Source of the DNA: Haemophilus parainfluenzae T3T1
GTDB taxonomy: Bacteria > Pseudomonadota > Gammaproteobacteria > Enterobacterales > Pasteurellaceae
Direction of reading: 5' to 3'
DNA: 64,000 bases
Assembly: GCF_000210895.1 (NCBI RefSeq)
Contig: NC_015964.1
Span: forward strand, 1,075,501 to 1,139,500
The stretch's first letter is position 1. Each line of letters opens with the position of its first letter. Made by a program: the position numbers and the translations under genes. This document shows, piece by piece, positions 37,094 through 46,234 of this stretch. The notes beneath the pieces are model-generated. The model had not been told where the DNA came from. It searched no databases and was given only the letters and a program-made list of their open reading frames with translations.

Positions 37094-37561
37094 ATGTCTA
37101 TGACATTAGAGAAAAAAATGGCTATTGCTAGTGTGGCATTATGTTTGCTTACACCACTTGCACTTTTGCTCTATTTTGAGTTTACAAATTCCTATGAGAT
37201 TAAAACCTCACTTCGGATTCAGTTATTTTTTCTTAACCTAGCTCGGTTTTGGACCCCAATGATCGCATCGTTTATTTTATATACGAGATTACGTAGTGCT
37301 GCTGTAACGGCTTCAGCTTTATTGGCTTTTGCTCTTCATGCATTACTTTCTTATTTACTTGCAAAAGATGGCGGTTTAGGTGGCGAATTTATCTGGCTTC
37401 TATATTCTGTTTGGGGTGCGGCTTGTTTTGTATTGTCAAGTTTAATTGTACTCTTTAAGCCTGCAATTTTTATCCGCTCCGCAAAATCAGCATTTTTCTC
37501 AACACTCATTATCAACCTATTGGCGGCACCTTTAGCAATAATGATATTTAAAACTATGTAG
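37094..37561 (+). CDS. Four-helix membrane protein, tandem paralogue 2, inside isc operon
   Basis: 155 residues, clearly a duplicate of the preceding gene. Both begin MTLEKK(I/M)AIASVALCLLT and share IASFILYTRLRSAAV, VLFKPAIF and SAKSAFFSTLIIN. Several nucleotide blocks of more than 30 bases are nearly unchanged, so the duplication is fairly recent. The first extracytoplasmic loop is the most divergent part. It starts 18 bases after its paralogue and ends 9 bases before iscA, so it is translated within the isc transcript. Confidence 0.75.
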   Translation: MSMTLEKKMAIASVALCLLTPLALLLYFEFTNSYEIKTSLRIQLFFLNLARFWTPMIASFILYTRLRSAAVTASALLAFALHALLSYLLAKDGGLGGEFIWLLYSVWGAACFVLSSLIVLFKPAIFIRSAKSAFFSTLIINLLAAPLAIMIFKTM

Positions 37562-37570
37562 GAATAGATC

Positions 37571-37894
37571 ATGTCTATAACATTAACTGAAAAAGCAGCA
37601 GAACGAGTTCGCACTTTTCTTGAAAATCGTGGAAAAGGCATTGGTTTACGCTTAGGTGTGAAAACATCAGGTTGTTCGGGTTTAGGCTATGTGCTTGAAT
37701 TCGTGGATGTGCTCAATGATGACGATCTTGTTTTTGAGCAGCATGGCGTAAAAGTCATCGTCGATCCAAAAAGCTTGGTTTATTTAGATGGCATTGAGCT
37801 AGATTACGTTAAAGAAGGCTTGAATGAAGGCTTTAAATATAACAACCCGAACGTGAAAGAATCTTGTGGTTGTGGTGAGAGTTTCCACGTTTAA
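37571..37894 (+). CDS. iscA: Iron-sulphur assembly protein IscA
   Basis: A-type carrier that delivers clusters to target proteins. Ligand cysteines are in TSGCSGLGY and the C-terminal ESCGCGESF. Length 107. Starts 9 bases after the second membrane paralogue and ends 9 bases before hscB. Confidence 0.97.
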   Translation: MSITLTEKAAERVRTFLENRGKGIGLRLGVKTSGCSGLGYVLEFVDVLNDDDLVFEQHGVKVIVDPKSLVYLDGIELDYVKEGLNEGFKYNNPNVKESCGCGESFHV

Positions 37895-37903
37895 GGAATA
37901 GAA

Positions 37904-38425
37904 ATGACAAATCCTTTTGCTATTTTTGATTTACCAGTTGCTTTCAATGTTGATCAAGCCCTTTTGTCTGAACGTTATTTAGCACTTCAAAAGAGCTTGC
38001 ACCCTGATAATTTTGTTACGGCAGATGCGCAAGAACAACGTATCGCAATGCAAAAATCCACAGAAGTTAATGATGCATTAAAAACCTTGAAAGACCCGAT
38101 TTTACGTGCTGAAGCAATTATTGCGTTAAATACGGGAGAAACACAGGATTTAGAGCAAAAGAGCACTCAAGATATGGCATTCCTAATGCAGCAATTAGAA
38201 TGGCGAGAAGAGCTCGAAAACATTGAGCAAAGCCAGGATGAAAATGCATTAGAATCCTTTGCGAAACGCGTTAAAAAAGAAACAAAAGAAATGTTGACCG
38301 CACTTGAAGAACAACTAAATGAGCAACAATGGTCAACTGCTGCACAGTTCTGTGATAAATTACGTTTTCTAAAAAAATTGGCGGATGAAATTAGCCAAGT
38401 AGAAGAACGTCTATTTGAATTATAA
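37904..38425 (+). CDS. hscB: Co-chaperone HscB
   Basis: J-domain protein that brings IscU to HscA and stimulates its ATPase. N terminus NPFAIFDLPVAFNVD and the HPD tripeptide in LQKSLHPDNF are typical. The C-terminal three-helix bundle binds IscU. Length 173. A terminator follows directly, before the DUF2625-type gene. Confidence 0.97.
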   Translation: MTNPFAIFDLPVAFNVDQALLSERYLALQKSLHPDNFVTADAQEQRIAMQKSTEVNDALKTLKDPILRAEAIIALNTGETQDLEQKSTQDMAFLMQQLEWREELENIEQSQDENALESFAKRVKKETKEMLTALEEQLNEQQWSTAAQFCDKLRFLKKLADEISQVEERLFEL

Positions 38426-38430
38426 TCTTG

Positions 38431-38455
38431 AGGGCGTTTAATACGCCCTTTTCGC
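38431..38455 (+). terminator. Hairpin after hscB
   Basis: AGGGCGT (38431-38437) pairs with ACGCCCT (38443-38449), then TTTTCG. The short T-run suggests partial termination within the isc cluster. Confidence 0.65.
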
Positions 38456-38499
38456 TATTGATAAATGGGCAATCGCCCTCATACTAATGAAACTCGATT

Positions 38500-39186
38500 A
38501 TGCAAACTTTAGAACAACTGACTGATGCCTCAAAATCTGCTTGGGGAACTATTTCCCAATGGATTGAGCATGCTCGTAATCATTGTGAAGTAATTAAAAA
38601 AGATCAATCTAGTGCAGAACGTGAGCTTTTCACCATGCAAATGCCCACTTCTTCTCCGATGGGTGCGGTAATTTATGAAACGGGTGGTATTTTAATCCAT
38701 CATGGTTGGTTACGTATATTGGGTTCCGGCAGTTTTAAATTACCACGTGGATTAATGGATTGGAATTTCAGCAAATCCTTTAATCAATCAGGTGATAAAC
38801 CCAAATATTTGCTCGTTGCAGACGATGTCATTGGTGGTTATTTTGCTTTAAATGGTGGCTCTTTAGGTTCTAATCTCGGTAAGATTTATTATTTTTCACC
38901 AAAAGACTTAACTTGGTATGATTTAAATTTTACCTATACAGATTTCTTGGTTTGGGCATTAAATGGTGACATTGAAGCATTTTACCAAAATCTGTTTTGG
39001 CAAAATTGGCAAGAGGATGTAAAACAACTCGATGGTAACCACATGATTGTTTTTACACCCGAGCTTTCAGAAGATAAGACGACTGATATTAATCAGCGTG
39101 AACGACGCGAAGTCAACATAGAAACCCATTACAACGCAAGTTTCACCGAACAAGATAAATTTGCACAAGCTTATTCAGTGGCATAA
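38500..39186 (+). CDS. DUF2625-type protein between hscB and hscA
   Basis: 228-residue soluble protein. The first 190 residues fit the DUF2625 pattern, with GAVIYETGGILIHHGWLRIL, GGYFALNGGSLG and FYFSPKDLTWYDL-like stretches (IYYFSPKDLTWYDL). The family looks related to SMI1/KNR4-type immunity proteins in its short SSPMGAVIYETGG and GGYFALNG motifs, which is an inference. No signal peptide. It is inserted into the hscB-hscA pair but seems transcribed with hscA, 40 bases ahead of it. Its function in Fe-S metabolism is unknown. Confidence 0.8.
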   Translation: MQTLEQLTDASKSAWGTISQWIEHARNHCEVIKKDQSSAERELFTMQMPTSSPMGAVIYETGGILIHHGWLRILGSGSFKLPRGLMDWNFSKSFNQSGDKPKYLLVADDVIGGYFALNGGSLGSNLGKIYYFSPKDLTWYDLNFTYTDFLVWALNGDIEAFYQNLFWQNWQEDVKQLDGNHMIVFTPELSEDKTTDINQRERREVNIETHYNASFTEQDKFAQAYSVA

Positions 39187-39226
39187 CGAGCCCTTAACGA
39201 ATTAATTATTAGAGATAAAAAGAGAT

Positions 39227-41083
39227 ATGGCATTACTCCAAATTGCAGAGCCAGGACAAACGGCCGCACCCCATCAACATCGTCTTGCGGTAGGGATTGA
39301 TTTAGGTACAACAAACTCTTTAGTTGCTGCTGTACGTAGCGGTCAAGCAACCATTTTAAATGATGAACAAGACAGAAGCCTTGTCCCTTCGGTCGTTTAT
39401 TATGGTGAAAATGAAAAACTTGTGGGTACCGAAGCATTTGCCAAAGCTGCAATTGATCCTAAAAATACGATTATTTCGGTTAAACGTTTGATTGGTCGTA
39501 GTCTTGGTGATGTGCAAGCTCGTTATACCAATTTGCCGTATGAATTTGTAGCAAGTGAAAATGGGTTGCCATTATTGATCACGCATCAAGGCAAAAAAAG
39601 CCCGATTGAAGTCTCTGCGGATATTTTATCTCGTTTAAATCATATTGCAGAACAACGCCTTGCAGGTGAGCTTTCTGGCGTGGTGATTACCGTACCTGCT
39701 TATTTTGATGATGCTCAACGCCAAAGTACGAAAGATGCAGCACGCCTTGCAGGGTTGAATGTATTACGTTTATTAAATGAACCCACTGCTGCAGCAGTCG
39801 CTTATGGCTTAGATAGCGGAAAAGAAGGCGTCATTGCTGTGTATGACTTAGGTGGCGGTACCTTTGATATCTCAATTTTACGCTTATCTAAAGGTGTATT
39901 TGAAGTTTTAGCAACGGGTGGGGATACTGCCTTAGGTGGTGATGATTTTGACCATTTAATTGCCGATTGGATTGTTGAGCAAGTAGGTATTCAACCACAA
40001 AATGTGAATGAGCAACGTGAGCTTTTAAGCTTAGCGACTCAAACTAAAATTGCCTTAACAAGTGCACAAAGTGCGGTCATTTCTTGGCGCGGATTTGAAG
40101 GTGAGTTAAGTCGTGAGCAATTCAATGAATTAATCCACCCATTGGTAAAACGCTCTTTATTAACCTGTCGTCGTGCATTGAAAGATGCGCATGTTGAAGA
40201 TGAAGATGTACAGGAAGTGGTTATGGTTGGTGGTTCAACTCGCGTGCCTTACGTACGTGAGCAAGTGGGTGAATTCTTTGGTAAAACCCCATTAACCTCG
40301 ATTGACCCAGATAAAGTAGTGGCCTTAGGTGCAGCAATTCAAGCGGATATTTTAGTGGGCAACAAGAATGACAGTGATATGTTGTTACTCGATGTTGTGC
40401 CGCTTTCTTTAGGTATTGAAACCATGGGCGGTTTAGTGGAGAAAATTATTCCACGTAACACTACGATTCCTGTGGCTCGTGCGCAAGAATTTACCACCTT
40501 TAAAGATGGTCAAACTGCGATGACGGTACACGTGGTACAAGGGGAACGTGAATTAGTAGATGATTGCCGTTCTTTAGGTCGTTTTACATTGCGAGGCATT
40601 CCGCCAATGGTAGCGGGGGCGGCACATATTCGTGTAACTTATCAAGTGGATGCAGACGGCTTATTAAGTGTGACAGCCATGGAAAAATCCACTAAAGTCC
40701 AAGCATCGATTCAAATTAAGCCTTCTTATGGTTTAACGGATGAAGAAGTAACGGCAATGATTAAAGCTTCTTTTGATAATGCACAAGATGATATGCAAGC
40801 CCGTGAATTAGCTGAACAACGTGTTGAGGCTGACCGTGTGATTGAAAGCGTGATTGTGGCATTACAACAAGATGGGGCGGAATTATTGACCGAAGCCGAA
40901 TTCCACCACATTGAAAATGCATTGAAACAGTTAATGGATGTAAAAGAAGGTACAGATCGTCATGCTATCGTTCAAGGGATCAAAATCCTTGATGTCGCGA
41001 CTCAAGAATTTGCGGCAAGACGAATGAATAAATCCATTAATCAAGCGCTTACAGGTAAATCTGTATCAGATATTGAGCAATAA
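39227..41083 (+). CDS. hscA: Fe-S assembly chaperone HscA
   Basis: Specialised Hsp70 that releases clusters from IscU after binding its LPPVK motif. Nucleotide-binding signatures are [27 protein letters not shown] and [12 protein letters not shown]. The substrate domain starts near residue 395. Length 618 matches E. coli (616). A USS at 40069 is in the coding sequence. Confidence 0.98.
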   Translation: MALLQIAEPGQTAAPHQHRLAVGIDLGTTNSLVAAVRSGQATILNDEQDRSLVPSVVYYGENEKLVGTEAFAKAAIDPKNTIISVKRLIGRSLGDVQARYTNLPYEFVASENGLPLLITHQGKKSPIEVSADILSRLNHIAEQRLAGELSGVVITVPAYFDDAQRQSTKDAARLAGLNVLRLLNEPTAAAVAYGLDSGKEGVIAVYDLGGGTFDISILRLSKGVFEVLATGGDTALGGDDFDHLIADWIVEQVGIQPQNVNEQRELLSLATQTKIALTSAQSAVISWRGFEGELSREQFNELIHPLVKRSLLTCRRALKDAHVEDEDVQEVVMVGGSTRVPYVREQVGEFFGKTPLTSIDPDKVVALGAAIQADILVGNKNDSDMLLLDVVPLSLGIETMGGLVEKIIPRNTTIPVARAQEFTTFKDGQTAMTVHVVQGERELVDDCRSLGRFTLRGIPPMVAGAAHIRVTYQVDADGLLSVTAMEKSTKVQASIQIKPSYGLTDEEVTAMIKASFDNAQDDMQARELAEQRVEADRVIESVIVALQQDGAELLTEAEFHHIENALKQLMDVKEGTDRHAIVQGIKILDVATQEFAARRMNKSINQALTGKSVSDIEQ

Positions 41084-41128
41084 AGTGCGGTTATAAATAA
41101 ACGAGTTTTTTATATTGAGGAAAGTAAT

Positions 41129-41470
41129 ATGCCAAAAGTGATTTTTTTACCGAATGAAGAATTCTGTCCCGAGGGTATGGTAGTGGATGCAGCAGCAGGC
41201 GACAACTTATTAGAAGTGGCACATAATGCGGGTGTAGAAATTCATCACGCTTGCGATGGTTCCTGTGCTTGTACAACATGCCACGTAGTTATTCGTGAAG
41301 GGTTTGATTCATTAAATGAAGCAAGCGATCAAGAAGAAGATATGTTGGATAAAGCATGGGGCTTAGAAATGGATAGCCGCCTTTCTTGCCAATGTGTTGT
41401 GGGTGATGAAGATTTAGTGGTGGAAATCCCTAAATATAATATTAACCATGCGAATGAGGCGGCTCACTAA
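41129..41470 (+). CDS. fdx: [2Fe-2S] ferredoxin of the Isc system
   Basis: Electron donor for cluster assembly, vertebrate-adrenodoxin type. Cluster ligands are in the loop [14 protein letters not shown] plus SCQCVV downstream. Length 113. Its stop codon TAATG overlaps the start of iscX by one base. Confidence 0.97.
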   Translation: MPKVIFLPNEEFCPEGMVVDAAAGDNLLEVAHNAGVEIHHACDGSCACTTCHVVIREGFDSLNEASDQEEDMLDKAWGLEMDSRLSCQCVVGDEDLVVEIPKYNINHANEAAH

Positions 41471-41664
41471 TGAAATGGACTGATGCCCAACTTATTGCAG
41501 AAGAGCTTTATGATCGTAATCCAGATTTAGATCCTAAAACGGTACGTTTTACGGATTTGCATAAATGGATTTGTGAACTAGACGATTTTGATGATGATCC
41601 AATGAAATCTAACGAGAGTATTCTTGAAGCAATTTTATTGAAATGGTTAGATGAATACGAATAA
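41470..41664 (+). CDS. iscX: IscX, iron-dependent regulator of IscS
   Basis: Acidic 64-residue protein that binds IscS and iron and tunes desulfurase activity. The sequence [20 protein letters not shown] and the C-terminal [10 protein letters not shown] are characteristic. Last gene of the isc operon; translation is coupled to fdx. Confidence 0.97.
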   Translation: MKWTDAQLIAEELYDRNPDLDPKTVRFTDLHKWICELDDFDDDPMKSNESILEAILLKWLDEYE

Positions 41665-41692
41665 GCCTGATTACACAGGCTTATTATATTTT
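41660..41692. terminator. Terminator of the isc operon
   Basis: AATAAGCCTG (41660-41669) pairs with CAGGCTTATT (41676-41685), followed by ATATTTTT. It starts within the iscX stop codon and also faces the convergent methyltransferase gene. Confidence 0.9.
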
Positions 41693-41699
41693 TAATTAG

Positions 41700-42356
41700 T
41701 TAATCTGATAGTTTTTGTATATAAAGTTGGTAAACTGGTAACATTTGTAAAACATGGAGTTTTTGCTGATAGATATTGACATAAGCATCAACAGCAGGTT
41801 TTACTAAGTGGTAGTAGTTTTGTTTTCCATTTTCTTCTGGGCTCCATAAATAGTCATCAAAAGCAATAATCCCATTATTTTTTACTAATTTATGGGCTAA
41901 AATAGCATCGAACAGTACATCTGGGGCTTCATGAGAACCATCTACATAGATAAAATCAAATTTTCCAGCTTCTCCTTTTGCTAATAGTTCAATCATTTTA
42001 GTATGGGAATATCCTTTATGTTTGATAATGTTAAGGGATTTTCCGCATTGTTTGGCATAAATCATTAATGTTTGAATATTCTCATTGAAAGATTGCTCAA
42101 CAGAACCCATATCCCACTTTCCTTGATGCTCTAATCCACCTTCCCAAGAATCAATACAATGAATCTCTATTTCATTATGGTATTTAAGCATTTCCTCAGT
42201 AAAAAAATGAGTTGAACGCCCTTCAAATGAACCAATTTCTAAGATTCTTTGAGGTGTAAATTGTTCAAAAATATAGGATAGAGAAGGGATATTATGAGTA
42301 AACCAGTCAGTACTGAAATTGACAGTTAAATTATCTTTAGTTATGTTGTTTGACAT
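41700..42356 (-). CDS. Class I SAM-dependent methyltransferase, unknown substrate
   Basis: 218 residues with a Rossmann methyltransferase pattern: motif I RILEIGSFEGRSTHFF, acidic IHCIDSWEGG, and FDFIYVDGSHEAPDVLFDA, resembling the Methyltransf_24 / cephalosporin-hydroxylase-like group. Proteins of this group often act on sugars or glycans. It is on the mgl strand but beyond the mgl terminator, without an obvious pathway partner, and carries no uptake sequence. Codon use is AT-richer than in mglC. This suggests an accessory, perhaps acquired, gene. Confidence 0.75.
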   Translation of the reverse strand: MSNNITKDNLTVNFSTDWFTHNIPSLSYIFEQFTPQRILEIGSFEGRSTHFFTEEMLKYHNEIEIHCIDSWEGGLEHQGKWDMGSVEQSFNENIQTLMIYAKQCGKSLNIIKHKGYSHTKMIELLAKGEAGKFDFIYVDGSHEAPDVLFDAILAHKLVKNNGIIAFDDYLWSPEENGKQNYYHLVKPAVDAYVNIYQQKLHVLQMLPVYQLYIQKLSD

Positions 42357-42383
42357 TTTAAATCCTTAGATTGATTAAATATA

Positions 42384-42418
42384 AACCGCACTTTATTACT
42401 AAAGTGCGGTTATTTTTA
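42384..42418. terminator. Uptake-sequence terminator of the mgl operon
   Basis: AACCGCACTTTA (42384-42395) pairs with TAAAGTGCGGTT (42400-42411) around TTAC. A-rich sequence on the left gives a U-tract on the minus strand. Confidence 0.88.
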
Positions 42419-42431
42419 TCGTTGTTTTTAA

Positions 42432-43442
42432 TTATTTTTTCTTCGCGTATTTTAAGGAGTCGATAGCAACCGCGAGGATGATAATACTACCTTTAATGAT
42501 ATATTGCCAGTAAGGGTTTACGCCGATATAAGTTAAACCGTAGTTAATAACGGTGAAGATGATCACACCTGTGATTACACCGATAACAGTACCCACACCA
42601 CCAGCGAAAGATACACCACCTACTACGCAGGCAGCAATCGCATCTAATTCATACATGAAACCGAGGTTGTTGGTAGCACTACCGATACGGCCTGCTTCTA
42701 ACATACCACCGAATGCATAGAACATACCTGCAATCATGTAAATCACAACAAGGTTACGCGCCACGTTTACGCCAGATACTTTTGCTGCTTCAGGGTTACC
42801 ACCGATAGCAAAGATATTTTTACCGAAGCGTGTTTTATTCCACATTATCCATACTAAGAATGCACAAACTGCGGCATAAATAGTGATGTAGGATAATTTG
42901 AATGAACCGAGTCTGAAGAAGCCTTGTGCGAAGTTTGAGAAAGATTCGCTGAAGCCAGCAATTGGTGAACCCCCCACGCCATCATAATAAAGTGAGTTAA
43001 AACCGTAAACGATGATCATGGTACCCATAGTTGCAATGAACGGGGTTACATTGAGGTAAGCGATAACTAAACCATTCACTAAGCCGATTACAGCACCTAC
43101 CGCACAAACAGTCAGGATAACTACTGGAATAGGAATTTCACCTAAATCCGGGAATACACGGTTCATGTTTTCCATTGATTGTAAGAGGGTAGCAGAAATA
43201 ACCGCTGCTAAACCTACTTGGCGACCGGCTGATAAGTCGGTACCTTGAGTGACAAGCAAGCCTGCAACACCTAGGGCGATAATAAGACGGACGGATGATT
43301 GAGTTAAAATGTTACTAAAGTTGCGAACATTCAAGAATGTTGGATCTTGTGCGATGATGATGCCAAGTAAAATCAACAACACAAAATAAATCGCATTTTG
43401 TTTTAAGAAATCGAATGATTTATTTTTTGGTAAGGCACTCAT
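42432..43442 (-). CDS. mglC: Galactose/methyl-galactoside ABC transporter permease MglC
   Basis: Inner-membrane permease with about ten helices, 336 residues. Conserved segments include LLVTQGTDLSAGRQVGLAAV, FIATMGTMIIVYG and the EAA-like region FAIGGNPEAAKVSGVNV. Together with MglA and MglB it imports galactose and methyl-galactosides at high affinity. It starts 18 bases after mglA. Confidence 0.97.
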   Translation of the reverse strand: MSALPKNKSFDFLKQNAIYFVLLILLGIIIAQDPTFLNVRNFSNILTQSSVRLIIALGVAGLLVTQGTDLSAGRQVGLAAVISATLLQSMENMNRVFPDLGEIPIPVVILTVCAVGAVIGLVNGLVIAYLNVTPFIATMGTMIIVYGFNSLYYDGVGGSPIAGFSESFSNFAQGFFRLGSFKLSYITIYAAVCAFLVWIMWNKTRFGKNIFAIGGNPEAAKVSGVNVARNLVVIYMIAGMFYAFGGMLEAGRIGSATNNLGFMYELDAIAACVVGGVSFAGGVGTVIGVITGVIIFTVINYGLTYIGVNPYWQYIIKGSIIILAVAIDSLKYAKKK

Positions 43443-43460
43443 AATTTGTTCCTTTATGAT

Positions 43461-44975
43461 TTATAAATATTTTGCGGCAAGTTGCAAAATTTCTTCTTGA
43501 GACGTTTTTGCTGTTTCAACGATGCCGGCAACACGACCATTACTCATGACCAAAATTCGGTCTGTTACGCCTAATAATTCCGGCATTTCTGATGAAATCA
43601 TAATGATGCCTTTATCTTTTTTAGCGAGTTCTTGAATGAGCTGATAAATTTCAAATTTTGCCCCAATATCAATACCACGAGTTGGTTCGTCGAGCATTAA
43701 GATATCTGGTTGGGTTAAAAGCCAACGGCCGATAATGACTTTTTGTTGGTTACCACCAGAAAGCGATCCAATCGTTGTTTTGTGAGAAGGTGTTTTCACG
43801 TTCATCGCATCAATCACCCATTGTGTATCGCTTGCCATTTTTTTGTTGCTGAGCAATTTCCATGGGGTGAGATAAGATTTCATATTTGAAATCAAAGAGT
43901 TAAATTCAATACTTAGGTTTGAATAAATCCCGGTTGAACGACGTTCTTCAGTCACCAAAGCAAAACCGTGGTTAATCGCCTCAAGTGCGGTATGATTTTT
44001 CACGATTTTTCCGTTGAGCTTGATCGTCCCTTCTTTTAATTCGCGTACACCAAAAATGGCTTCCACAATATCGGTTCGTTTTGCACCAACAAGACCTGCG
44101 ATACCTAAAATTTCACCTTTGCGTAAATTAAAGGAAACATCTTGAATAGAAGGTTGGTTAACTGCTGTTAAATGTTCCACTTCAAGCGTGACTTCTTTTG
44201 GTACGTTAGTTTTTTCAGGGAAACGTTGTGTTAATTCACGGCCAACCATCATTGAAACAATTTCTTCCATGGTGGTGCCTTTAACTTGAACGGTATTGAT
44301 CCATTTACCATCACGAAGAATGGTGATTTCATCACAAATTTTGAAGATTTCATCCATTTTGTGTGAAATATAGATAATGCCACAACCGCGATCTTTTAAT
44401 TTTTGAATAATTTTGAAAAGATGCTCCACTTCTTTTTCTGAAAGTGAGGATGTTGGCTCATCCATAATTACGATTTTAGCGTTATAAGAGAACGCTTTCG
44501 CAATTTCGATCATCTGCATTTGTGAAACGGAAAGTTTGGCCACTTTTTCTCTTGGATCAACATCAATATCCAATTCATCGAAAATCGCTTTGGTATCACG
44601 ATACATTTTGGCGTGATCCACAAAAGGACCTTTAAGTGGGTAGCGACCCAACCATAAGTTATCCATTACACTAGTTTGACGCACCAAGTTAAGTTCTTGG
44701 TGAACCATTGAAATCCCATTTTCAAGGGCTTCTTTTGATGTTTTAAAATTAACAGGCTTGCCTAAGAATAAAATTTCACCTTCGTCTTTTGCATAAATTC
44801 CGAAGAGGCATTTTAATAATGTCGATTTACCCGCCCCGTTTTCGCCCATCAAGGCGTGAACAGAGTGAGAACGAACTGTTAGATTGGCGTGATCAAGGGC
44901 TTTTACACCGGGGAAAGACTTACTGACATCCGTCATCGTCAGTAGTACATCACTGTCTTGGGTTTGAGTTGTCAT
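43461..44975 (-). CDS. mglA: Galactose/methyl-galactoside ABC transporter ATPase MglA
   Basis: Double ABC ATPase of the sugar-import type, 504 residues. The first domain has Walker [12 protein letters not shown] and signature [14 protein letters not shown]. The second has a degenerate Walker A ([11 protein letters not shown]) but a good signature [12 protein letters not shown], as is usual for MglA. The start is the ATG of [12 protein letters not shown] with a GAGGT site 6 bases upstream. Longer in-frame extensions run through the intergenic hairpin and are not used. Confidence 0.96.
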   Translation of the reverse strand: MTTQTQDSDVLLTMTDVSKSFPGVKALDHANLTVRSHSVHALMGENGAGKSTLLKCLFGIYAKDEGEILFLGKPVNFKTSKEALENGISMVHQELNLVRQTSVMDNLWLGRYPLKGPFVDHAKMYRDTKAIFDELDIDVDPREKVAKLSVSQMQMIEIAKAFSYNAKIVIMDEPTSSLSEKEVEHLFKIIQKLKDRGCGIIYISHKMDEIFKICDEITILRDGKWINTVQVKGTTMEEIVSMMVGRELTQRFPEKTNVPKEVTLEVEHLTAVNQPSIQDVSFNLRKGEILGIAGLVGAKRTDIVEAIFGVRELKEGTIKLNGKIVKNHTALEAINHGFALVTEERRSTGIYSNLSIEFNSLISNMKSYLTPWKLLSNKKMASDTQWVIDAMNVKTPSHKTTIGSLSGGNQQKVIIGRWLLTQPDILMLDEPTRGIDIGAKFEIYQLIQELAKKDKGIIMISSEMPELLGVTDRILVMSNGRVAGIVETAKTSQEEILQLAAKYL

Positions 44976-44992
44976 ATCCAACCTCATCAAAA

Positions 44993-45026
44993 AGGGGGAA
45001 AGGGAATTTGGGTTTCCTTTCCCCCT
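44993..45026 (-). terminator. mglB-mglA intergenic hairpin (partial terminator)
   Basis: AGGGGGAAAGG (44993-45003) pairs with CCTTTCCCCCT (45016-45026). On the minus strand it is followed by TTTTGATGAGGT, which leads straight into the mglA ribosome site. Such a hairpin usually keeps the binding-protein gene expressed above the ATPase and permease genes. Confidence 0.8.
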
Positions 45027-45053
45027 AAAATTAAAGAAAAGCAATAGATTTTC

Positions 45054-46049
45054 TTATTTTAAGAATTCACTTAGGTTATCTTTATCCACACCAACATAAG
45101 GGATACGTACCACACGGTTTTCTAATTTCCATTGTGTACCTTCTGTTGCTGCTTTACCGTTAGCAAGGTTTGCAGAAAGTTGAACAACTGCTTTACCTTG
45201 GTTAACACCATCGTTTAACACAGTACCAGCAATTTCGCCTTTCTTAATTAATTGAAGTACTTCTGGTAATGCATCTACACCAAAGATTGGTAATTTTTTA
45301 CCGTGTGCTTTGGTTGCTTCTAATGCACCTAACGCCATACCGTCATTGTTTGAAATAATCATTTCAATTTCGTTAGCTTTAGAGCTAGATAACCATGCAT
45401 CCACTTTATCTTTAGCCATTGCTGCATCCCACATACCGGTATCAATAAATAATTGTTCGGTTTGGATACCTTTAGCATTTAATTGCTCAATTACATATTT
45501 AGTACGTGCTTCTGCGTCTGGGTGGCCTGGCTCACCTTTTAATAATACATATTGGATTTTACCATCTTTGTTTAAGTCGAAGGCTGGCATTGCTTTCCAT
45601 TGTTTCGCAATTAAGTCACCTTGGATTAAACCAGATTCTTTTGGGTCTGTACCAACATAGTAAGCGTGATCGTAGCTACCAATTGCTTTTGCACCTGGGT
45701 CTTTATTGAAGAAAACAACAGGAATGTCATCTTGTTTAGCTTTCTTGATAACAGTTGAAGCTGCTGCTGGGTCTACTAAGTTAATCGCTAAAGCTTTTAC
45801 ACCTTTAGAAAGCAAACCATCCACTTGGTCATTTTGAATAGATTGTGCATTTTGAGAGTCATTCATTAATAACTCAATGCCACCAAGCGCTTTCGCTTCT
45901 TTATCGATTTCTTTACGCATTAATGACATGAAGTTGTCATCATATTTATAAATGGTAACACCAATGCGGTTATCGGCTGCGAAACCTGAAGTTGCTGAAC
46001 CTAAACCGATTGCTAAAGCGACTGCACTTAATACTGCTGTTTTTTTCAT
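45054..46049 (-). CDS. mglB: Periplasmic galactose-binding protein MglB
   Basis: High-affinity galactose/glucose-binding protein. Signal peptide [20 protein letters not shown] is cleaved after GFA. The mature protein begins [17 protein letters not shown], then the two-lobed type I fold with [14 protein letters not shown] and the calcium-site loop (DLNKDGKIQ). The chosen ATG (46049) follows TAGGAGCG. Length 331. First gene of mglBAC. Confidence 0.97.
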   Translation of the reverse strand: MKKTAVLSAVALAIGLGSATSGFAADNRIGVTIYKYDDNFMSLMRKEIDKEAKALGGIELLMNDSQNAQSIQNDQVDGLLSKGVKALAINLVDPAAASTVIKKAKQDDIPVVFFNKDPGAKAIGSYDHAYYVGTDPKESGLIQGDLIAKQWKAMPAFDLNKDGKIQYVLLKGEPGHPDAEARTKYVIEQLNAKGIQTEQLFIDTGMWDAAMAKDKVDAWLSSSKANEIEMIISNNDGMALGALEATKAHGKKLPIFGVDALPEVLQLIKKGEIAGTVLNDGVNQGKAVVQLSANLANGKAATEGTQWKLENRVVRIPYVGVDKDNLSEFLK

Positions 46050-46141
46050 AAAAACGCTCCTATGTAGAGAAAGAGATTTTATTGTTGATTTTTTATATAT
46101 CAAATAGAGGAATGTTGCGTACATCTATTGCAACTGAATCC

Positions 46142-46202
46142 ATCATAACGAAATCAAAACCGTTAATCTGTGATCAAACTCACATAAATGAAAACGATTA
46201 CA
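46142..46202 (-). promoter_or_regulatory. mglB promoter with CRP site and GalS/GalR operator
   Basis: TGTGATCAAACTCACA (46169-46184) is a perfect CRP consensus. On the minus strand a -10 TATGAT (46147-46142) predicts a start at 46135, placing the CRP centre at exactly -41.5 (class II activation). TGAAAACGATTACA (46189-46202) matches the GalR/GalS operator and lies just upstream, so repressor and CRP would sit side by side. Confidence 0.85.
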
Positions 46203-46218
46203 TAGCAATGTTTAAATT

Positions 46219-46234
46219 TGTGATCTCCATCACG
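46219..46234. promoter_or_regulatory. Second CRP-like site at the galS 3' end
   Basis: TGTGATCTCCATCACG fits TGTGA-N6-TCAC(A) with one mismatch. It overlaps the galS stop codon (46230-46232) and is about 50 bases from the main mgl CRP site. Confidence 0.65.

Noticed and set aside
44976-45044. N-terminal extension of MglA
   Set aside because: It reads through the mglB-mglA hairpin, and the ATG at 44975 has a proper ribosome site.
46050-46124. Longer start for MglB
   Set aside because: It would bury the signal peptide behind 25 residues of untranslated promoter-side sequence; AGGAG precedes the ATG at 46049.
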